In this document: piece after piece, positions 12,515-23,197 of the stretch
Numbering within the stretch: the stretch's first letter is position 1
Layout: the number at the start of each line of letters is the position of its first letter
Assembly (NCBI GenBank): GCA_963555705.1
Contig: OY743184.1
Coordinates: forward strand, 31,692,614 to 31,756,613
Length of the DNA stretch: 64,000 nucleotides
DNA from: Ligustrum vulgare
Taxonomy: Eukaryota; Streptophyta; Magnoliopsida; Lamiales; Oleaceae
Reading direction: 5' to 3'
Notes under the pieces: generated by a model
The model's database searches: none
The model's input: the letters and a program-made list of their open reading frames with translations, nothing else
What the model was told of the DNA's origin: nothing
Program-made: the position numbers and the translations under genes

Positions 12515-12519
12515 ATTTC
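12515..12519 (+). repeat. Target site duplication, left (ATTTC)
   Basis: ATTTC directly before the LTR; identical to 23193-23197 after the other LTR. Confidence 0.9.
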
Positions 12520-14214
12520 TGTTCGCTAAAATCGTATACCACAAGTGCACGGTTCGCGTTCAAGTAGTAAAGTGGACTAGAGAAGTCCGGGTTATCGTAC
12601 CCACGAGGAATGATTGAAGTGTAACTAAAGTTATTGATTTCATTTTAAAAGAAAAGTCAAGTAACATAAAAAGTTGGTTTGATGGTGAACACTAACTATC
12701 ATAAAATTAAAACATGGCAACATGAAAAACTAGTTAATTGAAGCAAATAGACAACAATATGTAAAAGCTAGGATTAAAACTAATTATCCAAAATAAACTA
12801 ATAATAAAAAGAACTTGGTGACTAAACTAAACTAGAAAACATGAAACAATGTGAATTTAGTTTTTATAACTACACTAATTTCTTCTTTCACAAATCAAAA
12901 AGTGGTAGTCAATTAATTAACCAAATTACATGGGAAAATTTAAATTTAACCTAACATGTATAGTAGATTCCAATAAGAACCTAACATAGTGACAAACATT
13001 TTACAAATTACAAAAAACATAAACAACATTCACAATCACAAATACATAAACATAAATATCCACAATCCAAAAACAACCTAAAATACTTAAATAACCTTAA
13101 ACTAATTAAAATTCCAACACAATAATATTAACCCCTAATAATAAACTAACAACAACATTTAATAAATAACATAAAATGAGAATAATACTTAAAATAAAGA
13201 TTAAAAACAAGATAATAAAGAAAACTCCCCTTTTTGTAAAGTTCTTGAAGTGAAAACCCAAGAATCCTTCACTTTGAACCAAATTTCTTCATCAACCATT
13301 AATATCTTCAACAACCCAATCATAAAACATTAAACGCACTTAAAATATATAACATTTATGGTAGAAATTTGAGAAAATACCAAATATAAAAACTTAAACT
13401 ACAACAAGAGGATGAAATGTAGAAGAAGAACACAAGAACATTAAAACATTAATTAAACATTGCATTAAATAAGGTAAATGTTAAGAAAAATACAAGAGAA
13501 AATAGAAAAAGAGGCAAGAAACTTACATAATGCTTCAAAAATCTGACTTTTTCCTATTTATACAACCTTAAAATCATCCAAAAAACCCTAAAAATTGCCA
13601 AGATCCGCGAAATTCAGCTTCTGGGCCGAACCGGGTCGGGCGGGTTGACCCAGTCCGGCCCGGAAATAAAATTATTATTTTTTTGTTTTCATAACCGCGC
13701 GATCGCGCGCAGTAAACCTCGCGCGATCGCGCGGTTAAAACTCGAGGCCAAGTTTGGCCTCAGGTCTGATTCGAGCCGTGGTTCGCGCGCGCGGCTCGGT
13801 TCAAGCCAAGCGATCGCGTGGCTCAGCTGGAGGATGGTTTTGCAGCCTAGTCCCTTCCGTAATTGCCATTAAGTCCTCCATCTTTTAATCTTGAGCAATT
13901 TAGTCCCCAACTTTTTAGATTTCATTCAAATATGTCCTTCTAAAATTGCACTTTAGGCCCTTCAACTTTTGAAATCTTGCAATTTGGTCCCTCGATTAAT
14001 TGCTCGGCTTGTCCAAAACTTCCCGGAAGTGACAAAATGGTCCCCAGACTTCCAATTTCAGCGTAATTTGCACTTCTTTTGTGGTTTTTGGCCTCAAACT
14101 TGGATATTAATCTATTTAAATACAAAATATGCATAAATTAGTAGATATTTTCTCAAGATGTTCCAAAATATGCTAATTTAAAGGTATAAAAAGTGTATAA
14201 AAATGCACTTAACA
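12520..14214 (-). repeat. 3' LTR of the Athila-type element
   Basis: On the minus strand it starts TGTTAAGTGC (14214) and ends GCGAACA (12520). TATA box TATAAATAG lies on the minus strand at 13554-13562, giving a U3 of about 650 bp. U3 carries GC-rich palindromes at 13693-13735 and near 13783-13823. It differs from the other LTR by an extra 23-24 bp in the palindrome and by scattered single-base changes. Confidence 0.95.
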
Positions 14215-14230
14215 AATACCCCCAAACTTA
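14215..14230 (-). other. Polypurine tract of the Athila-type element
   Basis: Minus strand TAAGTTTGGGGGTATT abuts the 3' LTR start TGTTAAG. Near-identical AAGTTTGGGGGT cores also occur at 15290-15301, 15683-15694 and 15824-15835. Confidence 0.85.
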
Positions 14231-16012
14231 AACTCTTGCTCGTCTCGAGCAAGAATATCTACTAGCACAAAAGCAAATGAATGAATGATTAACAATGCTA
14301 GATAACTTGTAAATTCTTTCTTGAGTGTAAAATTGCATGATTAATTCACAATTGTGTTTTCAAAATAATGCTACAAAACGAAGTTGAGCTTATCTCATGT
14401 TTGATCGGTGTGTGTGTGCATAGTCACTTCCAATTATCACTAAGGTTCAAAGAAACATTGTAGGAGGGATAAATTTCAAAATAATACTATCCACCCTTAG
14501 TGGTCAATTTCATTCCTTACCCTCTCGTGACATTCATCCCCCCATATTATTTCTTTTCTCTCCCGAAATGCATCCTAGGGGTGACTCTCAATTCACACAT
14601 TTCTTTTTCCACTAAAGCTTGGTTATGACTTACCAGCACTCTCAACAACCTAGATATGCAGTGACTCTCCACTAGATGAGTGTTTCAACATTAAAGTTTA
14701 TACCAAGCAATTCAAACCCACTATTAATCTAAGCCCTTATGCGAATACAAATGCATGATTTCTAACAAACTAATGTGATGATTGCTCGTGACTTCCTCAC
14801 TCCCTTAAGCTTTCTAATTGACCCCTGTAGCGAGCTTTAGGTCAGCAACTCCCCGATTGTTTTAAGATCAAAGGGTACCAGGTTTCAAAATACCCCTAAG
14901 GACTTACTAACTCGAGTCAAAAAGGCTACGAAGTGAGGTAGACTTATTAAGCAAATGCAATGATGATGATGTGCTTTTTTTTTCTTTTTTCAAGTGTGTG
15001 TGTGTACCCTACTCATTAAGCTTTCTAATTGACCCATGTAGAGAGCTTTAGGCCGATGACTCCCAAGTTTCAAACTTAAGGCACCAAGTTTCAAGATACT
15101 TTTACGGGCTTAATTACTCGAGTCAAAAAGGCTACGAGATAGGGCAATGCAATAATTAAAATGGGCTTAGATCTCTAGCATTTGGTCATCACTTAGCTTA
15201 TACTAACATCAACAACACTCCATACAAATTTAGATCAAGCATGCATGGAATCACTACACATCTAGACTGTCTCCTTTACTGGCTCGACCACCCCCAAACT
15301 TGTCTCACAAAGGATTAAGAGATTAATAGCATTGAGAAGGAATTGGATAGGTTGATAAAAATTGAAGATACAAGCTCACAACCTAATTTTTCTACTTCAC
15401 AAATTTATCCAACCTTCAATGGATTCCAAATCTCAACAACAATTAGTTATGACTATTGTGCTCAAGAGGATCACTCATAGATAAGCAATTTATAAAAATA
15501 GGCACAAGTAGCATATTCGATCATGATTCATGAATTAATCAGCAATTTCAAACATCAAATCATTTGAGCCGACAAGTCTATCTAGCATGTCAATATCCAC
15601 AACAAAATAAACAAAATCAAACGTCACAATATCTTAAGCCGGCAAGGCTATCTAACATGATAAAATGCAAAATGAAGTCAACACCCCCAAACTTGAATTA
15701 CACATTGTCCTCAATGTGAAAATAGAAACAATATGTAAAGAAGATAAGAGGTAGTGAAACTTCCCTGATTCAATGCTTGGTTATGACGTTGAAATTGACC
15801 TAAGCTTTCGTCGAATGTAGTTCACCCCCAAACTTGTTGAGGACCATGTCACTTAGGATTTGCAAAAAAATGTTACCTACAAAAGTTTGAGAATTAATTA
15901 AAAAGGAAGTAAAGAAGTATAGTAAATAAATACAAGTAACTCAAAAGAGAAGAAATTTGGGTTGCCTCCTAAAAAGCGCTTGGTTAAAGTCATAAGCTCG
16001 ACTTTTGGATTT
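14231..16012 (-). other. Non-coding region between integrase and 3' LTR
   Basis: About 1.8 kb without an ORF of note, where some Athila elements carry an env-like ORF. It holds two diverged tandem copies of a roughly 200-bp unit (about 14798-14945 and 15010-15150), each with AAGCTTTCTAATTGACCC and ACTCGAGTCAAAAAGGCTAC. It also holds the extra polypurine-like cores listed with the polypurine tract. Confidence 0.7.
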
Positions 16013-17296
16013 TCATTCGGGAGCATTGAGGAGAATTGATGACTTTTCCTCCGGGGGTTCTCCTTCCAAGAATGGTTTCAACCTTTGCCCGTTGACCTTG
16101 AAATGTCCCTTGTCGGGATGATATAGCCCAATAGCTCCATGGGGAAAGATTTGAGAAATTGTGAATGGCCCCCACCAACGGGATCGAAGCTTTCCGGGGA
16201 ATAGCCGAAGTCGGGAGTTGAATAGAAGAACTTGTTGCCCAACTTTGAAGTCCCTCTTCACAATGTGGTTATCATGCCATTTCTTAGTCCTCTCCTTATA
16301 GATGCGAGCATTTTCATATGAGTTGAGGCGAAATTCATCAAGTTCATTAAGTTGAAGCAACCTCTTCTCACCAATTAATTTTGCATCAAAGTTTAATGCC
16401 CGTGTAGCCCAAAATGCTCGATGCTCAAGTTCAACGGGGAGATGACATGATTTTCCAAAAACAAGACAAAATGGAGACATACCAATAGGAGTCTTGAATG
16501 CGGTGCGGTAAGCCCATAATGCATCATCTAGCTTCCTCGACCAATCTTTCCTTGATGTATTCACCGTCATCTCAAGAATTCTTTTCAACTCTCGATTTGA
16601 GATCTCCACTTGGCCACTTGTTTGGGGATGGTAAGGTGTGGCTACTCGGTGCTTCACTCCATACTTTGACAAAAGTGAGTCAAGGAGGCGATTGCAAAAG
16701 TGTTTGCCTCCATCACTAATGATGAGTCGGGGGGTTCCAAAGCGTGTAAAAATGTTCTTCTTGGGAAAATTGACAACCTCCCGAGCATCATTAGTGGGCA
16801 ATGCCACCGCCTCTACCCATTTAGAAACATAATCCACCGCCACCAAAATATATTGATTTGAGAACGAGGATGAAAATGGCCCCATGAAATCAATTCCCCA
16901 AACATCAAAGATTTCCACTTCCAAGATTGACGTCAATGGCATTTCATTACGCCGAGAGATATTCCCGCTCCTTTGGCATCTATCACATTTGGATACTAAG
17001 GTATAAGCATCCTTGAACAAAGTTGGCCAATAGAATCCCGATTGAAGAACTTTTGAGGCGGTTTTGGAAGCTCCAAAGTGACCCCCATAAGGTGATGAAT
17101 GACACATATCAAGAATTGCTTCCATTTCTTCCTCGGGAACACATCTTCTAATAATTTGGTCCGACCCCCTCTTGAATAAATATGGCTCATCCCAAAAATA
17201 ATGTTTCACATCGAAAAAAATTTCTTCTTTTGTTGATAAGAGAAATCTGGGGGAAGAATACCACTTACAAGGAAATTCACGAAATCCGCATACCAT
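16013..17296 (-). CDS. Athila-type integrase (third pol reading segment)
   Basis: Open frame of 427 codons from 17296; the first ~27 residues are upstream of the frame junction and probably not native. It catalyses insertion of the cDNA into host DNA in the nucleus. A zinc-binding HHCC domain is at residues 66-107 (CHSSPYGGH then CDRCQRSG). The catalytic triad is intact: D136 (WGIDFMGPF), D195 (ISDGGKHF) and E231 ([13 protein letters not shown]). The C-terminal part has the GPF/Y-like module (WWGPFTI). It ends in a TGA/TAA-type stop just before the non-coding 3' region. It reaches the preceding pol segment only through a -1 shift in a run of seven T (minus strand, 17214-17220). Expression as part of one polyprotein is therefore lost unless frameshifting occurs. 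Confidence 0.9.
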   Translation of the reverse strand: MVCGFREFPCKWYSSPRFLLSTKEEIFFDVKHYFWDEPYLFKRGSDQIIRRCVPEEEMEAILDMCHSSPYGGHFGASKTASKVLQSGFYWPTLFKDAYTLVSKCDRCQRSGNISRRNEMPLTSILEVEIFDVWGIDFMGPFSSSFSNQYILVAVDYVSKWVEAVALPTNDAREVVNFPKKNIFTRFGTPRLIISDGGKHFCNRLLDSLLSKYGVKHRVATPYHPQTSGQVEISNRELKRILEMTVNTSRKDWSRKLDDALWAYRTAFKTPIGMSPFCLVFGKSCHLPVELEHRAFWATRALNFDAKLIGEKRLLQLNELDEFRLNSYENARIYKERTKKWHDNHIVKRDFKVGQQVLLFNSRLRLFPGKLRSRWWGPFTISQIFPHGAIGLYHPDKGHFKVNGQRLKPFLEGEPPEEKSSILLNAPE

Positions 17297-18459
17297 GGTG
17301 CTTCGAAAACTTGGAGAAGATGGTTGGCGTGCAATAGTTGTTCATCCGAAAAGGCTTCATTGATTTCCTCTACTTCCACTTCTTTAGGTTGATCAAGCCT
17401 AGAAAGATGATCGGCCACAAGATTATCCGCTCCCTTTTTATCAAGGATTTCCAAATCAAATTCTTGCAAGAGAAGGACCCATCTAATCAACCTTGGCTTC
17501 GCATCCTTCTTAGCAAGCAAGTATTTTAGAGCGGAGTGATCGGTATAGAAAATTGCCTTTGAGCCGATAAGATAAGATGGAAATTTGTCAAAGGCAAAGA
17601 CCACGGCAAGCATCTCTTTCTCGGTTGTGGCATAATTCAATTGAGCATCACTCAATGTTCGGCTTGCATAGTAGATCACATGCAACAATTTACCTCTCCT
17701 TTGCCCCAAAACTGCTCCCACGGCATAATCACTAGCATCGCACATGAGCTCAAACGATAAGCTCCAATCCGGGGCCACAATAATAGGAGCCGAGATAAGC
17801 CTCTCCTTAAGAGTGTTGAAAGCCAATAGACACTCTTGAGAGAAATGGAAAGTGTTGTTCTTCTCAAGTAGAGAACAAAGAGGCTTAGTGATTTTAGAAA
17901 AATCCTTGATGAATCTCCTATAGAAACCCGCATGCCCCAAGAAACTCCTTATGCCTTTCACCGAAGTAGGAGGAGACAATTTCTCAATAACTTGTATTTT
18001 GGCTTTATCAACCTCAATCCCCCCTTGTGAAATCCGGTGGCCAAGTACAATGCCCTCTCTCACCATAAAATGACATTTCTCCCAATTAAGCACTAAATTG
18101 GTTTCTTCACATCTTTTCAACACTAGATCAAAATTATCCAAGCATTCATTGAAAGAAGAACCAAAAACTGAAAAATCATCCATAAATACCTCGATGAATT
18201 TTTCCACCATGTCGGAGAAAATGGCCATCATACAACGTTGAAAAGTAGCCGGTGCATTGCAAAGACCAAACGGCATCCTCCTATAAGCAAAAGTCCCATA
18301 TGGACATGTAAAGGTGGTCTTCTCTTGATCTTTGGGGGCTATTAAAATTTGATTGTAGCCCGAGTATCCATCCAAGAAACAGTAATGAGAATGCCCCCGC
18401 CAACCTCTCAAGCATTTGGTCAATAAAGGGGAGAGGAAAGTGATCTTTTCGAGTGGCAT
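17206..18459 (-). CDS. Athila-type reverse transcriptase/RNase H (second pol reading segment)
   Basis: Open frame of 417 codons; the native RT sequence starts around residue 22 ([15 protein letters not shown]), after the upstream frame junction. The RT catalytic loop FMDD is at residues 92-95, with [20 protein letters not shown] before it. The RT connection domain includes [18 protein letters not shown]. RNase H has D240 ([12 protein letters not shown]), TEKE at 278-281 and D306 ([12 protein letters not shown]). The frame ends at a stop next to the T run where the integrase frame takes over. Role: reverse transcription of the element RNA in the particle. All key residues that I can see are intact, so only the frame breaks at 18394-18398 and 17214-17220 argue against function. 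Confidence 0.92.
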   Translation of the reverse strand: MPLEKITFLSPLLTKCLRGWRGHSHYCFLDGYSGYNQILIAPKDQEKTTFTCPYGTFAYRRMPFGLCNAPATFQRCMMAIFSDMVEKFIEVFMDDFSVFGSSFNECLDNFDLVLKRCEETNLVLNWEKCHFMVREGIVLGHRISQGGIEVDKAKIQVIEKLSPPTSVKGIRSFLGHAGFYRRFIKDFSKITKPLCSLLEKNNTFHFSQECLLAFNTLKERLISAPIIVAPDWSLSFELMCDASDYAVGAVLGQRRGKLLHVIYYASRTLSDAQLNYATTEKEMLAVVFAFDKFPSYLIGSKAIFYTDHSALKYLLAKKDAKPRLIRWVLLLQEFDLEILDKKGADNLVADHLSRLDQPKEVEVEEINEAFSDEQLLHANHLLQVFEAPWYADFVNFLVSGILPPDFSYQQKKKFFSM

Positions 18460-21385
18460 TGTTCAATTTCCGGTAGTCAATGCACACTCTCCATCCCGTC
18501 ACAGGCCTTGTAGGAATAAGCTCGTTGTTCTCATTTTCAACCACCGTGACACCTCCTTTCTTTGGAACACATTGGACGGGACTCACCCATGCACTATCCG
18601 AGATTGGATAGATAATTCCCGCATCCAACCACTTCAATACCTCGGTTTTCACTACTTCTTTCATGTTTGGATTTAGACGGCGTTGGTGCTCCACTGTTGG
18701 TTTGAAGTTATCCTCCATGAGGATTTTATGCATGCACAAGGTAGGGCTAATACCCTTGATATCCGCCATAGTCCACCCAATAGCCATTTTATGCATTTTC
18801 AACACCTCAAGTAGTTTTTCTTCCTCCACTTCATTCAACAAATTCAAGATAATAACAGGAAGAGTAGAAGAATCACCCAAGTATGCATACCTCAAATGTG
18901 ATGGAAGAGGTTTGAGCTCAAGATTTGGGGCTTGTTGAATGGAGGGTAGTGAAGGAGAAGAGCTCTCTCCCAACTCTTCAAAATATGGCCTCTTCTTGAA
19001 GGGATAAAATTTTGGAGCATCCAAGTGTTGAGACATCCTTCCGATGTCCAAATCATCCTCTCCCTCGGAGGTTATGGAGTGAGCAATGCAAGTCTCAAGG
19101 GGATCCTTAGATGACCCGTAGATGAATGATGTAGCCACCTCTTGATCAATGATGTCTACTCGGGAGCATAAATTTACCTCGACGGGGTACTTAATGGGTT
19201 TCATAATGTCGAATGTGATTTGCTCTTCTTGAACCCTCAATATCAATTTTCCTCCTTGCACATCTATTAAATCTCGACCGGTCGCTAAGAAGGGTCTTCC
19301 CAAGATGATTAGGATATCAAGGTCTTCCTCCATATCAAGAATGATAACATCGGCAGGGAAGATGAATTTGTCCACCTTGATTAGCACATCCTCAACAATA
19401 CCACGTGGATGCTTAATAGAACGATCGGCCAATTGCAATGAAACTATGGTTGGCTTCACCTCTCCCATGCCCAATCTCCTGAAAATAGACAAATGCATTA
19501 AATTAATACTAGCACCAAGATCACATAATGCTTTACCAAAAGTTAAATCACCAATAGTACAAGGAATAGTAAAACTCCCTGGATCTTTGATTTTTGGAGG
19601 CAATTTGTTTTGTAGTATGGCACTACATCCTTCCGTGAGCATCACTGTTTCATGATCTTCTAGCCTCCTTTTGTTTGAAAGCATGTCTTTCATAAACTTT
19701 GCATAGCTAGGCATTTGTGCTAATGCATCAGAAAATGGTATGTTGATGTGAAGTTTCTTGAAAACTTCAAGAAATTTACCAAATTGTGCATCCACCTTGT
19801 GCTTTTGGAGTCTTTGAGGAAAAGGAATGGGAGGCACATAAGCTTTCACTGGAGTAGGAACCTTTGTTGAGGTCTCCTCACTTTCCTTCAATGTTGCAAA
19901 ATTTTCATTCGCCTCCTCAACATGCTCATTACCTTTTTCTTTCACCTCGGGTTGTGCCACATGTTGCTTTACCGTGACTTCCGGTAATTGAATTCCACTT
20001 CTTGTAGTGATGGCTTGCACATTTTCCCTTGGATTGATCTCGGTATTGCTTGGCAAGGCTCCTTGTTGTCTCTCCATCATCATTTTTTCCAATTGCCCAA
20101 CTTGAGTCTCAAGATTTTTGATAGAAGCCGCTTGATTTTGGAGAATAGTATTGGTCTTGTTCATGAATTTCATGAGTATCTCCTCAATGGAAGGCTTCTT
20201 CTCTTGGGGTGGTGGAGGTTGAACAAAACCGGGAGGTTGAACAAAACCGGGAGGCTTTACTTGATTTTGATTGTTGGACCACGAAAAATTCGGATGATTC
20301 CTCCAACCCGGATTGTATGTGTTGGAGTAAGGATTGCCTTGTGATCGGTTGAAATTTTGAGCATAATTCACTTGCTCATTTGAAGTACAAGCCATTTTGA
20401 ACATGGGACATTCCTCAACCTTGTGTGTTGCTCCACATGCATCACAAATAGAAATAGGAGGGTAGATTGCTTTTACCGTATGTTGAGAAGACAAATCATC
20501 ACACTTCTTGAATAGAAGGTCCATCTTTGCCGATAAAGCCGCATATGCATCAACTTCATGAATTCCCGCGGCTCTCTTTGGTACCATGCGGTCGGTTGGC
20601 CAAGTAGAATTGTGATTAGCCATCCTCTCAAAGAGCTCAATTGTCTCATTAGGTGATTTTGTAGTGATAGCTCCATTGGAGGCCGAATCAACCGTCACTC
20701 GACTAGATGGATTCATCCCAAGATAGAAATATTGAACTTGCATTTGCTTGGTGAACCCATGATTTGGACATTTCCTCAACATCTCCTTGAATCTTTCCCA
20801 TGTCTCATAGAAACATTCAGTGTCAAGTTGTCGGAATGTGGAGATATCACTCTTCAATTTAGCCACTTTTGATGGAGGAAAATATTTTGTAGTGAACTTT
20901 TGAGCAAGATCATCCCATGTTGTAATACTTCCAACAGGGTTGGCATCTAACCATTCACGAGCACCATCTCTAAGGGTATGTGGAAATAACCGCATGTTGA
21001 TAGCTTCCTTGCTAATTCCCGGATAATCAAAGTTACTACACATCTCCAAAAACCGCGAGATGTGAGTAAATGGATTCTCCTCGGTCATTCCATAGAATTG
21101 TAGATGCCCCTTGAAGAGATTTATCACATCCGGCTTTAGATGAAAGTCCGGACGTCCAAATGGGGGATATGTGATGCTTCCTCGATTTTGAGTGATGAGA
21201 GGGACCATGAATTGCCCCATTGGTCTATCATCTTCATCAATAACGGGATCGGCACCACCTTGGTTGTCCCCCATATTGCCTTGTATTTTTTGTTGTTCAA
21301 CTTGTTCTCTTCTTTCCCTAATCCTCCTCCTAAAAGTTCGTTCGGGATCAATTGGAAGAATGTCCCAAGTCGGACGTTGTTGCAT
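18281..21385 (-). CDS. Athila-type Gag-protease-RT N-terminus (first reading segment)
   Basis: I start at the Met at 21385 ([15 protein letters not shown]), about 110 bp downstream of the primer-binding site. The frame is open further upstream into the LTR, but that part is not gag-like. Capsid domain (retrotransposon gag family) about residues 90-210 ([33 protein letters not shown]). Zinc knuckle [13 protein letters not shown] at about 314-326, a CX2CX3HX4C form. Then a Gln/Pro-rich linker with a duplicated PPGFVQ. Protease active site DLGAS at about 622-626. RT begins near 910 ([40 protein letters not shown]). The frame leaves the RT path at 18394-18398, where a run of five G (minus strand) is one longer than the sequence expected from the protein, and stops at 18281. 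Confidence 0.92.
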   Translation of the reverse strand: MQQRPTWDILPIDPERTFRRRIRERREQVEQQKIQGNMGDNQGGADPVIDEDDRPMGQFMVPLITQNRGSITYPPFGRPDFHLKPDVINLFKGHLQFYGMTEENPFTHISRFLEMCSNFDYPGISKEAINMRLFPHTLRDGAREWLDANPVGSITTWDDLAQKFTTKYFPPSKVAKLKSDISTFRQLDTECFYETWERFKEMLRKCPNHGFTKQMQVQYFYLGMNPSSRVTVDSASNGAITTKSPNETIELFERMANHNSTWPTDRMVPKRAAGIHEVDAYAALSAKMDLLFKKCDDLSSQHTVKAIYPPISICDACGATHKVEECPMFKMACTSNEQVNYAQNFNRSQGNPYSNTYNPGWRNHPNFSWSNNQNQVKPPGFVQPPGFVQPPPPQEKKPSIEEILMKFMNKTNTILQNQAASIKNLETQVGQLEKMMMERQQGALPSNTEINPRENVQAITTRSGIQLPEVTVKQHVAQPEVKEKGNEHVEEANENFATLKESEETSTKVPTPVKAYVPPIPFPQRLQKHKVDAQFGKFLEVFKKLHINIPFSDALAQMPSYAKFMKDMLSNKRRLEDHETVMLTEGCSAILQNKLPPKIKDPGSFTIPCTIGDLTFGKALCDLGASINLMHLSIFRRLGMGEVKPTIVSLQLADRSIKHPRGIVEDVLIKVDKFIFPADVIILDMEEDLDILIILGRPFLATGRDLIDVQGGKLILRVQEEQITFDIMKPIKYPVEVNLCSRVDIIDQEVATSFIYGSSKDPLETCIAHSITSEGEDDLDIGRMSQHLDAPKFYPFKKRPYFEELGESSSPSLPSIQQAPNLELKPLPSHLRYAYLGDSSTLPVIILNLLNEVEEEKLLEVLKMHKMAIGWTMADIKGISPTLCMHKILMEDNFKPTVEHQRRLNPNMKEVVKTEVLKWLDAGIIYPISDSAWVSPVQCVPKKGGVTVVENENNELIPTRPVTGWRVCIDYRKLNNATRKDHFPLPFIDQMLERLAGAFSLLFLGWILGLQSNFNSPQRSREDHLYMSIWDFCL

Positions 21386-21495
21386 AAACAAGGCAAGAGT
21401 ACCTAGAAAATGAAAAATAAAAAGAAGAAAGAGATGAGAATGAGAAGACAATTCAATTAACAAAGAATCAATGCATTTAGAACAAATAAAATCAT

Positions 21496-21513
21496 TCCCC
21501 GACAACGACGCCA
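21496..21513 (-). other. Primer-binding site (tRNA-Asp type)
   Basis: Minus strand TGGCGTCGTTGTCGGGGA, six bases after the 5' LTR end. It matches the complement of plant tRNA-Asp 3' end at 16 of 18 positions, with both mismatches C to T. Confidence 0.85.
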
Positions 21514-21519
21514 AAAACT

Positions 21520-23192
21520 TGTTCGCTAAAATTGTATACCGCAAGTGCACGGTTCGCGTTCAAGTAGTAAAGTGGACTAGAGAAGTACGGGTTATCGTAC
21601 CCACGAGGAATGATTGAAGTGTAACTAATGTTATTGATTTCATTTTAAAAGAAAAGTCAAGTAACATAAAAAGTTGGTTTGATGGTGAACACTAACTACC
21701 ATAAAATTAAAACATGGCAACATGAAAAACTAGTTAATTAAAGCAAATAGACAACAATATGTAAAAGCTAGGATTAAAACTAATTATCCAAAATAAACTA
21801 ATAATAAAAAGAACTTGGTGACTAAACTAAACTAGAAAACATGAAACAATGTGAATTTAGTTTTTATAACTACACTAATTTCTTCTTTCACAAGTCAAAA
21901 AGTGGTAGTCAATTAATTAACCAAATTACATGGGAAAATTTAAATTTAACCTAACATGTATAGTAGATTCCAATAAGAACCTAACATAGTGACAAACATT
22001 TTACAAATTACAAAAAACATAAACAACATTCACAATCACAAATACATAAACATAAATATCCACAATCCAAAAACAACCTAAAATACTTAAATAACCTTAA
22101 ACTAATTAAAATTCCAACACAATAATATTAACCCCTAATAATAAACTAACAACAACATTTAATAAATAACATAAACATGAGAATAATACTTAAAATAAAG
22201 ATTAAAAACAAGATAATAAAGAAAACTCCCCTTTTTGTAAAGTTCTTGAAGTGAAAACCCAAGAATCCTTCACTTTGAACCAAATTTCTTCATCAACCAT
22301 TAATATCTTCAACAACCCAATCATAAAACATTAAACGCACTTAAAATATATAACATTTATGGTAGAAATTTGAGAAAATACCAAATATAAAAACTTAAAC
22401 TACAACAAGAGGATGAAATGTAGAAGAAGAACACAAGAACATTAAAACATTAATTAAACATTGCATTAAATAAGGTAAATGTTAAGAAAAATACAAGAGA
22501 AAATAGAAAAAGAGGCAAGAAACTTACATAATGCTTCAAAAATCTGACTTTTTCCTATTTATACAACCCTAAAATCATCCAAAAAACCCTAAAAATTGCC
22601 AAGATCCGCGAAATTCAGCTTCTGGGCTGAACCGGGTCGGGCGGGTTGACCCAGTCCGGCCCGGAAATAAAATTTTATTTTTTTTTGTTTTCATAACCGC
22701 GCGATCGCGCGGTTAAAACTCGAGGCCAAGTTTGGCCTCGGGTCTGATTCGAGCCGTGGTTCGCGCGCGCGGCTCGGTTCAAGCCACGCGATCGCGTGGC
22801 TCAGCTGGAGGATGGTTTTGCAGCCTAGTCCCTTCCGTAATTGCCATTAAGTCCTCCATCTTTTAATCTTGAGCAATTTAGTCCCCAACTTTTTAGATTT
22901 CATTCAAATATGTCCTTCTAAAATTGCACTTTAGGCCCTTCAACTTTTGAAATCTTGCAATTTGGTCCCTCGATTAATTGCTCGGCTTGTCCAAAACTTC
23001 CCGGAAGTGACAAAATGGTCCCCAGACTTCCAATTTCAGCGTAATTTGCACTTCTTTTGTGGTTTTTGGCCTCAAACTTGGATATTAATCTATTTAAATA
23101 CAAAATATGCATAAATTAGTAGATATTTGCTCAAGATGTTCCAAAATATGCTAATTTAAAGGTATAAAAAGTGTATAAAAATGCACTTAACA
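21520..23192 (-). repeat. 5' LTR of the Athila-type element
   Basis: On the minus strand TGTTAAGTGC (23192) to GCGAACA (21520). Nearly identical to the other LTR. It carries two perfect 20-bp palindromes: AACCGCGCGATCGCGCGGTT (22695-22714) and AGCCACGCGATCGCGTGGCT (about 22783-22802). Drives the element transcript leftward. Confidence 0.95.
22555..22563 (-). promoter_or_regulatory. TATA box of the Athila-type LTR promoter
   Basis: TATAAATAG on the minus strand within the 5' LTR. The same box is at 13554-13562 in the 3' LTR. GC-rich palindromes lie 130-250 bp upstream of it. Confidence 0.7.
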
Positions 23193-23197
23193 ATTTC
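23193..23197 (+). repeat. Target site duplication, right (ATTTC)
   Basis: ATTTC directly after the 5' LTR of the antisense element; identical to 12515-12519. Confidence 0.9.

Larger units (their letters stand above)
12520..23192 (-). mobile_element. Athila-type Ty3/gypsy retrotransposon, structurally complete
   Basis: Two direct LTRs (12520-14214 and 21520-23192) flank an internal region with a primer-binding site, gag, protease, RT, RNase H, integrase and polypurine tract, all on the minus strand. Perfect 5-bp target duplication ATTTC at 12515-12519 and 23193-23197. Total about 10.7 kb. The tRNA-Asp-type binding site, the long LTRs, gag with a CX2CX3HX4C knuckle, and DLGAS protease fit the Athila lineage. 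No env-like ORF is present in the 1.8 kb after integrase. By eye the LTRs differ by about a dozen substitutions and a few indels over about 1.67 kb, so the insertion is recent relative to everything around it. Pol is interrupted by two single-base frameshifts. Confidence 0.95.

Noticed and set aside
13645..13872. 75-codon + strand frame in the Athila LTR
   Set aside because: It lies within the U3 palindromes and is antisense to the element; no family similarity.
21386..21550. N-terminal extension of the Athila gag frame into the primer-binding site and LTR
   Set aside because: The frame is open by chance; the sequence is not gag-like and overlaps the primer-binding site. The Met at 21385 fits the gag start.
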